The notes under the pieces are model-generated. The model saw nothing but the letters and a program-made list of their open reading frames with translations, searched no databases and had not been told where the DNA came from. From positions 124,001 to 188,000 of the forward strand of contig NZ_PXUE01000007.1 of NCBI RefSeq assembly GCF_003020585.1: DNA of 64,000 nucleotides. The letters run 5' to 3'. Below, one piece after another: positions 48,854-57,447 of the stretch. Origin of the DNA: Chryseobacterium aurantiacum. GTDB taxonomy: Bacteria > Bacteroidota > Bacteroidia > Flavobacteriales > Weeksellaceae. How positions within the stretch are numbered: the first letter of the stretch is position 1; every line of letters starts with the position of its first letter. Position numbers and translations under genes: made by a program.

Positions 48854-51298
48854 TTAAAAGTTAAAATTAAGTCTTCCGAAGAAATAGCTTCCCAATGTTC
48901 CCATTTGTACCGGCGCATATTTGAATACTCCATAATATGAATTTTTATAGACCTGAAGATCAGGAAAGACGTCCAATACATTATTAGCCCCTACGGTAAA
49001 GTTGATATTTTTTGTGATATCATATCCCACACTAACATCGGTAACTACCTTTGGGGAAAATTCCTGAACTTCTCCAAAAGGGAAACCATCTCTTATTACT
49101 TTACCAAAGTAGGTATTTCTCACGAGAAAATTAAATTTTCCTATTCCGTAGTTCAAACCTAATGAAGCTTTGGTCTTTGGGGAAAGCGTTTCAATAATGT
49201 TGATCTGATCCGGCCCGAAGTATTGATCTCTCGGGGTGTTAATATTTTCTGGAAAATGAAAATCTGTAATTTTTGTTTCTGTATAATTTCCGGCAAGGTT
49301 GATATTAAGATTTCCTCCTCCCAATTTCCAATCATAAGAAACCACAACATCTACCCCTTTGGTTTCTGTATCTATGGCATTGGCAAAAAAGCGTCCGCTT
49401 TCTACCTCGTTTCCTTTCCCTACTACATTGGGATCAGATAGTATTGGATCTGTAATATTCCCTGTAATAACGATTCGGTCTTTTACTTTAATGATATACC
49501 CATCTACGGTAATGAATAGTCCTTTTGCTGGCTTTAATGTAAATCCTGCGCTTCCGTTAACTGAGGTTTCCTGCTTCAAGCGGTCAAAATTAAGAACTTC
49601 AGCTGCTTTACTGTCATTATTAAAAATTCCTTTGGTAACAATCTTCAAGCCGGTGGGAGAAATGTCTGCATAGGAATTGTTAAAATACTGCTGTTGAAGT
49701 GATGGCGCCCTAAACCCTGTTCCCACAGCCGCTCTTACGGCATAATTCTTCACAAACTCATACCTTATTGCCAGTTTTCCGTTCAAGCTATTTCCAAAGT
49801 CTGAATAGTTTTCAAATCTTGCCGCAACATCAATATTTAATTTTTTGTCTAAATCATATGAAAAATCACCATACACCGCCGTTGAATGTCTGTCTTTTTT
49901 CAATACATTACGTGGAGAAAAGCCAATAAAAGACTGCGAACCTCCCACTCCGCTTACCGTAGATCCGTCCGAAGCAATGTTGCCATTGGTGTCATATTGT
50001 GCATAAGAAGCTTCATCTCCGGCCTTAATCTGGTACTGCTCAAATCTGAATTCTCCACCAAAGGCTATATTGAAATTCTTTATACTTTTAGAGACATCCA
50101 GATTAATGGTATTTTGCAAAAAGCTATGGGCTCCTGCATAAAAACGGGTAGGTGATTTTGCTCCTAAAGAAGCGTTATTGGTATTACTAATGTTATAGTT
50201 GAACGTATTATTTCCAAATGTATTACTCAGATCAAGCATCCAATTGTTGACGTTATATTTTGCTCCTACAGCATAGGAAACATCATAGATCTGAGATCCC
50301 AATACCGCCTGAAAACCATTGGGATAAATGGATGAAACAACATTTGATGTTTCGCTGGGAAGTCTTCTGAAACCATACCCTTTCCCTTCTTTTACACTAA
50401 AGCCTCCAAATGAATACAGTTTAAATTGATCATTCAAAGGATATTCTGAGTTAAAGAAAAGCTGCCCTTGTCGGATTTGTGCATCTCCGATTTGAAAATT
50501 GAAATCATCTCGTGTTAGCCCCCTCTCTCTAATGATGGCATCGTCTTTTTCCCGTGCAACATCTGGATTATCAGCAAATTCATAAGCAAAATTGCTTCCA
50601 AAAATATCAAGGTCATGATTTTGAGTTCTTGTTGTTTTCCCTCTATGGCTTAACTGTAATGAGAGATTCACAAAACCATCATTTTTCCCCAGAGCCGCAC
50701 CATAGTTAACTCCGGCCTGATAGGTATCTCCATCATTTCTTCCACTTAATCCATAGGTTAAGCTTGCTGAAGCTCCGGTATTTTTTTTAAGGATGATATT
50801 GATAACCCCCGCAATGGCATCTGAACCATATTGTGCTGCAGCACCATCTCTTAAAACTTCAATTTTTTCAATGGCGATGATAGGAATGGTGCCTAAGTCT
50901 GTTCCCACAGAACCATTCCCAACTGTATTCTGGTAGTTCACCAAAGAGGTGGTATGTCTTCTTTTTCCGTTAAGCAATACCAAAACCTGATCCGGCCCCA
51001 TCCCTCGTAAGGTTACGGGATCAATATGCTCTGTACCATCAGAAGCAGACTGTCTTACGGAATTAAAGGATGGAATAACATAATTCAGGAGATCCTGAGC
51101 TGTCATTTGCGGTGATGATTTTTGAATTTTATCTATATTGATAACATCTACGGGAACCGGAGTTTCCAGTTTTGTTCTTTTAGCACCTCGGTTTCCTACG
51201 ATAATAATATCTTCAATTTGTTTTCCTTTATCTTCCTGCTCCTGAGCTCCAACTAAAATTGTCCCAAGCAGTACTACAGCTATACTTAGTTTTTTCAT
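48854..51298 (-). CDS. TonB-dependent receptor under SAM riboswitch control
   Basis: An outer-membrane active-transport barrel of 814 residues. Signal peptide MKKLSIAVVLLGTILVGAQ, then directly the plug domain (VPVDVINIDKIQKSSPQMTA; QDLLNYVIPSFNSVRQ; LRGMGPDQVLVLLNGKRRH; VLRDGAAAQYGSDAIAGVIN). The barrel fills the rest and ends in an aromatic strand (GSYFFGRLNFNF). There is no N-terminal carboxypeptidase-like domain as in SusC. The ATG at 51298 is preferred over a TTG 15 bp upstream. With the permease 7 bp downstream it forms a two-membrane uptake route. Confidence 0.94.
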   Translation of the reverse strand: MKKLSIAVVLLGTILVGAQEQEDKGKQIEDIIIVGNRGAKRTKLETPVPVDVINIDKIQKSSPQMTAQDLLNYVIPSFNSVRQSASDGTEHIDPVTLRGMGPDQVLVLLNGKRRHTTSLVNYQNTVGNGSVGTDLGTIPIIAIEKIEVLRDGAAAQYGSDAIAGVINIILKKNTGASASLTYGLSGRNDGDTYQAGVNYGAALGKNDGFVNLSLQLSHRGKTTRTQNHDLDIFGSNFAYEFADNPDVAREKDDAIIRERGLTRDDFNFQIGDAQIRQGQLFFNSEYPLNDQFKLYSFGGFSVKEGKGYGFRRLPSETSNVVSSIYPNGFQAVLGSQIYDVSYAVGAKYNVNNWMLDLSNTFGNNTFNYNISNTNNASLGAKSPTRFYAGAHSFLQNTINLDVSKSIKNFNIAFGGEFRFEQYQIKAGDEASYAQYDTNGNIASDGSTVSGVGGSQSFIGFSPRNVLKKDRHSTAVYGDFSYDLDKKLNIDVAARFENYSDFGNSLNGKLAIRYEFVKNYAVRAAVGTGFRAPSLQQQYFNNSYADISPTGLKIVTKGIFNNDSKAAEVLNFDRLKQETSVNGSAGFTLKPAKGLFITVDGYIIKVKDRIVITGNITDPILSDPNVVGKGNEVESGRFFANAIDTETKGVDVVVSYDWKLGGGNLNINLAGNYTETKITDFHFPENINTPRDQYFGPDQINIIETLSPKTKASLGLNYGIGKFNFLVRNTYFGKVIRDGFPFGEVQEFSPKVVTDVSVGYDITKNINFTVGANNVLDVFPDLQVYKNSYYGVFKYAPVQMGTLGSYFFGRLNFNF

Positions 51299-51391
51299 CT
51301 TTATTCTTGCCAATTAATACTATTTCTCCACAGAACATTCTGCAGATACACAAGACTTCAAGAAATGGAATTCATATAAGAATATTGACTT

Positions 51392-51496
51392 CACTTATCT
51401 CCCCCATCGGGTTGGAATTAGCACCTTTACACTTCTGGAATTGTGTCGGTTGCTAAGGTTTCTTTGGGCCAAATCCCTCCACCTTTCTTGATAAAT
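51392..51496 (-). promoter_or_regulatory. SAM-I (S-box) riboswitch
   Basis: On the minus strand the S-box consensus appears in order: TTATCAAGA, GGTGGAGGGA, TTGGCCC, GAAACC, TTAGCAACC, then AAGGTGCTAATTCC and closing GATAAG. P1 is TTATC (51494-51490) with GATAA (51399-51395), including the kink-turn GGTGGAGGGA and the SAM-contacting elements. About 95 nt separate it from the receptor ATG, with no hairpin plus U run, so the platform may act on translation. Confidence 0.93.
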
Positions 51497-51502
51497 CTAC
51501 TG

Positions 51503-51533
51503 CAAAGGTAGAGTAATTTTTTAAATATCCAAA
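51503..51533 (-). promoter_or_regulatory. Promoter of the riboswitch/TonB-receptor operon
   Basis: Minus-strand TTTG (51533-51530), 19-bp spacer, TACCTTTG (51510-51503): a consensus Bacteroidetes -33/-7 pair. The predicted start near 51496 is exactly the 5' end of the riboswitch. Confidence 0.8.
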
Positions 51534-51556
51534 AAAAGGCCCACATCGCCTGGTAA

Positions 51557-51587
51557 GAAAAAAGACCCATGAAAAATTTCATGAGCC
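51557..51587 (-). terminator. Terminator of the T9SS-protein gene
   Basis: Minus-strand GGCTCATGAAA/TTTCATGGGTC stem (with a G-U pair) followed by six Ts, about 82 bp past the stop at 51669. Confidence 0.75.
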
Positions 51588-51668
51588 TTTCAATAAAAGT
51601 AATTGTAATGAACTATTTTGTATGTAACGAGAATTCTAAAGACTATTGATTTTAATCCTAAAAAAATA

Positions 51669-52721
51669 TTATTTCTTCATGATTTTTTTAAAGACTGATT
51701 GACCGTTTTTTAATTTTAATTCAATCATATATAATCCTTGCGAAAGTCCGTTCATATTGATTTGACTATCTGAAAACAATACTGCAACTCTTTGCCCTAC
51801 AGCATTTATAACCTTTACTTCCTCAATTTTGGAATCAGCCTTTACCATAAGAATTCCATTGGTAGGATTGGGATAGACTTCGGTAGTGGAACGATTAGTT
51901 TTAGTTTCTGAAGTACCTAATCCAGCAGTTGTTTTAATGCATCTTACTGATGCTCCCTGCCACCTTGGTGAACCCGCTGCTGCATTGGTAACTGTGGCCC
52001 CTATATATAAATATTTCGCACCTGTTCCTGTAGCAGTAGAGCTCCAAAAATAGCCTCTTTGTCCTACAAATGTAAAGCCTCCCTCTGAACCTCTAAATCC
52101 TCCCATCGGTAATTTCAGACTTCCTTCAAAAGCTTTTGTAGGATTAGTAATCCCTTCAATAGGGAGAATATTGGCCCAGTCACTCTGTGTAGGCAATCTC
52201 CATTCCGGGCCTATTGCCTTACAAGGATCAATACCAACGGTCTCTGATACATCTGCTGAGCCGGATCCTGTCCATTTATCACCGCCTCCATTTGTATCCC
52301 ACCAAGCAGGAGTACCGGTAATATAAGAATTTATTCCCTGTAGACCTTTTGGGTTATTCACAGAGGGAGATGATGTTGTAGCTGAATTTCTCAATTGATG
52401 TCCGTCATCCCATCTTCCCCATTGAAAAAGATCTCCATAGGCTTCTGCATCATTTATTGCATTGGCAACTCTTGAGCTTCCAAGGTTTTGTCGAAGCCAA
52501 ACTTTTCCGTCTCCACCACGTACTGTAGTATAAGTTACGGGCTGTCCCTGATATGTAAATGAAACACAGCCCACATCTCCGGTATTACTTCCGGGATCTC
52601 CATTATTACAGCTCTGGGGAGCTCCTGTACCCTGTTGTGCATATAGTGTGCTTCCTGCCATGAGTATTAATATTATTCCTACTCCCAGTTTTCTTACTGC
52701 AAAATATAAACCTCCAATCAT
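51669..52721 (-). CDS. T9SS type A sorting domain protein with FISUMP-like domain
   Basis: A secreted protein of 350 residues. Signal peptide at the start (LGVGIILILMAGSTLYAQQ). The central part has the Fibrobacter-major-paralogue (FISUMP) pattern: GKVWLRQNLGSS, LFQWGRWDDGHQLRNS, EWRLPTQSDWANI, GYFWSSTATGTGAKYLYIG, RCIKT. The last ~75 residues are a type IX secretion tail (EVYPNPTNGILMVKADSKIE; GLSQGLYMIELKLKNGQSVF; KKIMKK), so the protein is exported and attached to or released from the cell surface. Function unknown. An AraC-type regulator is divergently transcribed from a shared promoter region. Confidence 0.87.
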   Translation of the reverse strand: MIGGLYFAVRKLGVGIILILMAGSTLYAQQGTGAPQSCNNGDPGSNTGDVGCVSFTYQGQPVTYTTVRGGDGKVWLRQNLGSSRVANAINDAEAYGDLFQWGRWDDGHQLRNSATTSSPSVNNPKGLQGINSYITGTPAWWDTNGGGDKWTGSGSADVSETVGIDPCKAIGPEWRLPTQSDWANILPIEGITNPTKAFEGSLKLPMGGFRGSEGGFTFVGQRGYFWSSTATGTGAKYLYIGATVTNAAAGSPRWQGASVRCIKTTAGLGTSETKTNRSTTEVYPNPTNGILMVKADSKIEEVKVINAVGQRVAVLFSDSQINMNGLSQGLYMIELKLKNGQSVFKKIMKK

Positions 52722-52753
52722 AAATATTATTTTTAATTATTCTAAATTTAATT

Positions 52754-52771
52754 TAATTTTGCGCAAAAGTA
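52754..52771. promoter_or_regulatory. Divergent -7 boxes sharing the palindrome TTTTGCGCAAAA
   Basis: Plus-strand TAATTTTG (52754-52761) points to the AraC gene, and minus-strand TACTTTTG (52771-52764) points to the T9SS protein gene. Their cores form the perfect 12-bp palindrome at 52757-52768, a potential operator. Confidence 0.5.
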
Positions 52772-52866
52772 CTCCTCGTAATTAATTCCGGGTTATCATT
52801 TCCCAATTTTTAGTTATCCTATTGAGGATTTGCTTTAAGTTGTACCGTAACCGTAAATTTTCTTGT

Positions 52867-53727
52867 ATGAGAAGTGAAATAGTGTTCAAATCCGATAACA
52901 TCGAGATTGTAATACAGGAAGCCCCCGATTCTGAAAGGATTTCGAGATCATCTATTCATGAGGATCAATCTAGCTTTAATCTTCTTTTTTTGCTAAGTCC
53001 GAATATCCATCTGAAAGCTCATGACTGTGGTACTTCATTATTGTTCAAAAAAAACCAATACATCCTTCATTACTCATCCCGGGAAAGTAATGCAGAGCTA
53101 TGGACTGATGATCCTGAAAGTTTAAAATATTTACACATTCATCTCAACTATAGGTATGTTTCAAACCTGATTCACTCTGAATCCAATGAAGAAGGGGCAG
53201 AAATTCTGAAAAGTATGATTCATAATAATTTTGTTTTCCTCCAGAAGGCAACTCCTCCGAATATGACGGTTGAAATGCATATGATACTTAAAGAAATATT
53301 AAGCTATTCTAAAAAAGGAGTGATGCAGAAATTATTTATTGAAGCTAAAATCATCAAGCTTTTGATTCTTATTTTTGAACAATTCAATGAAAAAAATATA
53401 TTGGAATCAACATCCAAGAATCCTGAAATGGTCAAAAAGTTTATTGATGAAAATTACCATCGAAATATAAAGGCAGAAGAAATTGGAAAGTTCATGGGAG
53501 TTAACCAAAATATGATCAGAAAGGAATTTAAGGCAGAATATCATACTACCATTTCACATTATATTTCGGAGCTTAGAATGCTGAGGGCGAAAAAATTAAT
53601 CACTGACAAGGAGATGATGATTAAGGAAATCGCCATTGAGTGTGGCTATGAGTATATCCAGAACTTTACCCGTGCATTTAAAAAGAAGTTCGGAGTATCT
53701 CCGGAACATCTGAGACATAATAAATAG
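52867..53727 (+). CDS. AraC family transcriptional regulator
   Basis: A protein of 286 residues. The N-terminal ~170 residues resemble a cupin-like sensing domain (KSDNIEIVIQEAPDSERISR; LEMHMILKEI-like TVEMHMILKEILSYSKK). The C-terminal AraC DNA-binding domain has two helix-turn-helix units: NIKAEEIGKFMGVNQNMIRK (about 204-223) and MIKEIAIECGYEYIQNFTRA then FKKKFGVSPEHLRHN. The ATG at 52867 is preferred over a TTG at 52822. It probably controls itself and the divergent T9SS gene. Effector unknown. Confidence 0.9.
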   Translation: MRSEIVFKSDNIEIVIQEAPDSERISRSSIHEDQSSFNLLFLLSPNIHLKAHDCGTSLLFKKNQYILHYSSRESNAELWTDDPESLKYLHIHLNYRYVSNLIHSESNEEGAEILKSMIHNNFVFLQKATPPNMTVEMHMILKEILSYSKKGVMQKLFIEAKIIKLLILIFEQFNEKNILESTSKNPEMVKKFIDENYHRNIKAEEIGKFMGVNQNMIRKEFKAEYHTTISHYISELRMLRAKKLITDKEMMIKEIAIECGYEYIQNFTRAFKKKFGVSPEHLRHNK

Positions 53728-53728
53728 A

Positions 53729-53756
53729 AAAACCGCCTAAAAAATTAAGCGGTTTA
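53729..53756 (+). terminator. Terminator-like hairpin of the AraC gene
   Basis: AAAACCGCCTAA/TTAAGCGGTTT hairpin just after the stop; only a short T run follows, so termination may be weak. Confidence 0.55.
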
Positions 53757-53819
53757 TATATGTTGTTTTGCTTTGATATTACTTTTTCAGAATTAAGGTG
53801 AAAAAGCAATGACAATCAA

Positions 53820-54104
53820 TTAATGATGATGTCCGTGATCGTGAATGAAAGGTCCGTTTCCTTTAGGCTGGCTGTAGATTACCTCTACCCCTTCCTGCTC
53901 AGAAACAAGTTTTCTTCTGATATCTTCAGGATCGAAAGGCTTCACTTTTCCGAAGTACTCTTTCAAACCTTCAGTTAGCCACATTGGGATTACTAATCCG
54001 AAGAACATAAAAATACACCAGAACCCCACTAAGAACATAGTAATGAAGAATACAGTCCATAGGAACTGGTAAAACGGCCAAAATGCTGATAAAATCGTTA
54101 TCAT
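53820..54104 (-). CDS. Hypothetical small membrane protein with His-rich tail
   Basis: A protein of 94 residues with two hydrophobic segments (ILSAFWPFYQFLWTVFFITM, about 4-23; FLVGFWCIFMFFGLVIPMWL, about 24-43), a charged middle and a C-terminus DHGHHH (HDHGHHH type), able to bind metal ions. No family recognised. It lies 94 bp downstream of the class I fumarase gene but has a good promoter of its own. The His tail is seen in sequence; metal binding is inference. Confidence 0.7.
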   Translation of the reverse strand: MITILSAFWPFYQFLWTVFFITMFLVGFWCIFMFFGLVIPMWLTEGLKEYFGKVKPFDPEDIRRKLVSEQEGVEVIYSQPKGNGPFIHDHGHHH

Positions 54105-54123
54105 ATCTCTTAAAGATTTTAGG

Positions 54124-54155
54124 CAAAAATAGAACTTTTTTCCTTTTTACACAAA
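54124..54155 (-). promoter_or_regulatory. Promoter of the small His-tail protein gene
   Basis: Minus-strand TTTG (54155-54152), 20-bp spacer, TATTTTTG (54131-54124), consensus -33/-7 pair; the start near 54117 gives a 13-nt leader. Confidence 0.65.
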
Positions 54156-54198
54156 AGATAGAGGCTCTATTTTCTAATTTATTTTAATTTTAAACTAA

Positions 54199-55806
54199 TT
54201 AGTGGGCAAGATTAGCAAAGAAATCATTTCCTTTATCATCGGTAATGATGAATGCAGGGAAGTCTTTTACCTCAATTTTTCTTACGGCCTCCATCCCCAA
54301 TTCCGGGAAGTCTACTACATCTACAGACACAATATTGTCTTTTGCAAGAATAGCAGCCGGTCCTCCAATTGATCCAAGATAGAAACCTCCGTACTTGTTA
54401 CAAGCATCAGCAACGTCCTTACTTCTGTTTCCTTTCGCCAGCATAATCATGCTTCCTCCGTGGCTTTGGAACTCATCAACGTACACATCCATTCTTCCTG
54501 CTGTAGTAGGCCCAAAACTTCCTGAAGCCATACCCTCTGGTGTTTTTGCCGGTCCTGCATAGTAGATTGGGTGATTTTTGAAATATTCCGGCATTGGTTT
54601 ACCGCTATCAATAATTTCCTTGATCTTAGCGTGAGCAATATCTCTTGCTACGATCAATGTTCCGTTTAGTTTTAATCTTGTTTTGATTGGGTATTTTGAA
54701 AGTTCAGCCAAAATCTCAGGCATTGGCTTATTCAGGTTAACCTCAACAGCTTCTTCCAAATGTGGTGGTGTAGCCGGCAAGAATCTCTTTGGATCTTGTT
54801 CCAATTGCTCAAGGAAAATTCCTTCTTTTGTAATTTTTCCTTTGATATTTCTGTCTGCTGAACAAGAAACACCCATTCCTACTGGACAAGAAGCAGCATG
54901 TCTTGGAAGTCTGATTACTCTTACGTCATGAGTAAGGTATTTTCCTCCAAATTGCGCTCCGATGGCACTTTCCTGACAGATTTTCTGAACTTTAGCTTCC
55001 CATTCAAGATCTCTGAATGCCTGACCGGCTTCATTTCCTTCTGTAGGAAGATTATCATAATATTTTGCTGAAGCCTTTTTCACTGCAGCAAGATTAGCTT
55101 CTGCTGATGTACCTCCGATCACCAATGCTAAGTGATATGGCGGACAAGCTGCAGTTCCTAAATCTGAAATTTTCTCTTTGATAAATTCTTCAAGAGATTT
55201 TTCATTCAATAAAGATTTTGTCTTTTGGTATAGGAATGTTTTATTCGCAGAACCTCCCCCTTTTGTTAAGAAAAGGAATTCATAGTAATCTCCTTTTTTA
55301 GCATAAATATCGATCTGTGCCGGAAGGTTTGATCCTGAGTTCTTTTCGTCAAACATTGTTAAAGGTACTACCTGAGAGTATCTTAGATTTCTTTTCTGGT
55401 AGGTATTAAAGATCCCACGGCTTAAGAATTCACCATCATCCACTCCGGTGTATACGTTTTCACCTTTCTTACCCATTACAATAGCTGTTCCGGTATCCTG
55501 ACAAGAAGGAAGAGCTCCTTCTGCGGCTACGGCAGCATTCTGTAGTAGGTTGTAGGCAACAAATCTGTCGTTATCTGTAGCTTCAGGATCATCAATAATT
55601 CTTTTAAGGCTTTCCAAGTGGGAAGAACGCAACATAAAGGAAACGTCTGCCATAGCTTCTTCAGCCAATAATTCCAATCCTTTTGGGTCAACTGTCAAAA
55701 TTTCTCTGTCACCCAGTTTTTCAACCTTTACATAATCTGATGTAAGCTTTTTATACACCGTATCATCCTTCTGAATCGGATACGGATCCTGATATCTAAA
55801 ATCCAT
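54199..55806 (-). CDS. Class I (Fe-S) fumarate hydratase
   Basis: An enzyme of 535 residues joining both class I domains in one chain, converting fumarate and malate in the TCA cycle with a 4Fe-4S cluster. The three cluster cysteines are visible in ALPSCQDTGTAIVMGKKGE, GTAACPPYHLALVIGGTSAE and GMGVSCSADRNIKGK. The C-terminal beta domain has the YYAGPAKTPEGMASGSFGPT signature. Oxygen-sensitive in its family. It is divergent from fumC, which encodes the unrelated stable enzyme. Confidence 0.94.
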   Translation of the reverse strand: MDFRYQDPYPIQKDDTVYKKLTSDYVKVEKLGDREILTVDPKGLELLAEEAMADVSFMLRSSHLESLKRIIDDPEATDNDRFVAYNLLQNAAVAAEGALPSCQDTGTAIVMGKKGENVYTGVDDGEFLSRGIFNTYQKRNLRYSQVVPLTMFDEKNSGSNLPAQIDIYAKKGDYYEFLFLTKGGGSANKTFLYQKTKSLLNEKSLEEFIKEKISDLGTAACPPYHLALVIGGTSAEANLAAVKKASAKYYDNLPTEGNEAGQAFRDLEWEAKVQKICQESAIGAQFGGKYLTHDVRVIRLPRHAASCPVGMGVSCSADRNIKGKITKEGIFLEQLEQDPKRFLPATPPHLEEAVEVNLNKPMPEILAELSKYPIKTRLKLNGTLIVARDIAHAKIKEIIDSGKPMPEYFKNHPIYYAGPAKTPEGMASGSFGPTTAGRMDVYVDEFQSHGGSMIMLAKGNRSKDVADACNKYGGFYLGSIGGPAAILAKDNIVSVDVVDFPELGMEAVRKIEVKDFPAFIITDDKGNDFFANLAH

Positions 55807-55823
55807 TCAATTTTTTGTTTGTA

Positions 55824-55831
55824 CAAAAATA
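55824..55831 (-). promoter_or_regulatory. -7 element of the class I fumarase gene
   Basis: TATTTTTG on the minus strand, 18 bp before the ATG; a TTTG lies 23 bp further upstream, at the long end of the accepted spacing. Confidence 0.55.
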
Positions 55832-55943
55832 CGGCTCCTCTTAAAAAATATGAGCAAAATCAGTCATTTAGATTGATATTTATAATGATTATAAATTGTG
55901 AATTTCTACGGTTATCAGTAACTTTATAAAAATTTCAATCACA

Positions 55944-57338
55944 ATGAATTACAGAATAGAAAAAGACACCATGGGAGAGGTGCAGGTACCTGCAGATAAA
56001 CTTTGGGGAGCACAAACAGAACGTTCAAGAAACAATTTTAAAATTGGCCCTGAGGGATCAATGCCTCATGAAATTATTGAGGCTTTTGCCTATCTAAAAA
56101 AAGCGGCGGCCTATACCAATGCTGATTTGGGTGTACTTTCACCTGAAAAAAGAGATATGATCGCCAAGGTTTGTGATGAAATCCTTGAGGGAAAACTCAA
56201 TGATCAGTTTCCTTTGGTGATCTGGCAGACAGGTTCGGGAACACAATCCAACATGAATGTAAATGAGGTTGTTTCCAACAGAGCACACGTTAATAATGGC
56301 GGAACATTAGGTGACAAATCTGAAATTCACCCCAATGATGATGTCAACAAATCTCAGTCATCCAATGACACCTATCCTACAGCAATGCATATTGCAGCCT
56401 ACAAGAAAGTAGTAGAGGCAACCATTCCTGCGGTTGAAAAGTTAAAAAATACCCTTTCAGAAAAATCAAAAGCGTTCAAGGATGTGGTAAAAATCGGAAG
56501 AACCCACCTTATGGATGCAACTCCGCTTACATTAGGCCAGGAGTTTTCGGGTTATGTGGCTCAATTGGAGTTTGGTTTAAGAGCTTTAAGAAACACCCTA
56601 CCACACCTTGCTGAACTTGCTCTTGGAGGAACGGCTGTAGGCACAGGATTGAATACCCCAAATGGGTATGATGTAAAGGTTGCTGAATATATTGCCCAAT
56701 TTACCAGTCACCCGTTCATCACAGCTGAAAATAAATTTGAGGCATTGGCAGCGCATGACGCCATTGTGGAAAGCCACGGTGCTTTAAAGCAGCTTGCTGT
56801 TTCTCTATTTAAAATTGCTCAGGATGTAAGGTTATTGGCATCGGGGCCACGTTCCGGGATCGGGGAAATTCATATTCCTGAGAATGAGCCGGGATCTTCC
56901 ATTATGCCCGGAAAAGTAAATCCTACTCAAAATGAGGCCTTAACAATGGTTTGTGCTCAGGTTTTGGGGAATGATACAACCATTTCATTTGCAGGCACTC
57001 AGGGTAATTACGAATTGAATGTTTTCAAACCGGTAATTGCTTATAACTTCCTGCAATCCGCACAACTGATTGCTGATGCATGTATTTCATTTAACGATCA
57101 CTGTGCAGTAGGCATTGAACCAAACCATGAGAGAATTAAAGAACTTGTTGACAAATCCTTAATGCTTGTAACAGCTTTAAATCCTCACATTGGATATGAA
57201 AATGCTGCAAAAATTGCAAAGACAGCCCATAAAAATGGTACAACGCTAAAAGAGGAAGCCATCAATCTGGGTCTTTTAACAGCTGAGCAATTCGATGAAT
57301 GGGTAAAACCTGAAGATATGGTCGGTAGTTTAAAATAA
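55944..57338 (+). CDS. fumC: Class II fumarate hydratase
   Basis: A homotetrameric, iron-free fumarase of 464 residues from the aspartase/fumarase superfamily. Signatures: TMGEVQVPADKLWGAQTERS near the start, VIWQTGSGTQSNMNVNEV (about 94-111), HPNDDVNKSQSSNDTYPTAM, IGRTHLMDATPLTLGQEFSG and the catalytic loop GSSIMPGKVNPTQNE (about 318-332). The sequence is complete. It is transcribed alone, away from the class I fumarase; having both is common in oxygen-variable bacteria. Confidence 0.97.
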   Translation: MNYRIEKDTMGEVQVPADKLWGAQTERSRNNFKIGPEGSMPHEIIEAFAYLKKAAAYTNADLGVLSPEKRDMIAKVCDEILEGKLNDQFPLVIWQTGSGTQSNMNVNEVVSNRAHVNNGGTLGDKSEIHPNDDVNKSQSSNDTYPTAMHIAAYKKVVEATIPAVEKLKNTLSEKSKAFKDVVKIGRTHLMDATPLTLGQEFSGYVAQLEFGLRALRNTLPHLAELALGGTAVGTGLNTPNGYDVKVAEYIAQFTSHPFITAENKFEALAAHDAIVESHGALKQLAVSLFKIAQDVRLLASGPRSGIGEIHIPENEPGSSIMPGKVNPTQNEALTMVCAQVLGNDTTISFAGTQGNYELNVFKPVIAYNFLQSAQLIADACISFNDHCAVGIEPNHERIKELVDKSLMLVTALNPHIGYENAAKIAKTAHKNGTTLKEEAINLGLLTAEQFDEWVKPEDMVGSLK

Positions 57339-57363
57339 TTTTAGAATATAGATTAAATAGTAG

Positions 57364-57391
57364 AAAGCCCTGGAAATTCCGGGGCTTTTTA
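57364..57391 (+). terminator. fumC terminator
   Basis: AAAGCCC(C)TGGAAATTCCGGGGCTTTTT stem with T5, about 26 bp past the stop. Confidence 0.82.
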
Positions 57392-57447
57392 TATCATTTA
57401 AATCGAGATAAAAGGAATTGATAGAACCTCTTTGTTCTTATTTGGTT

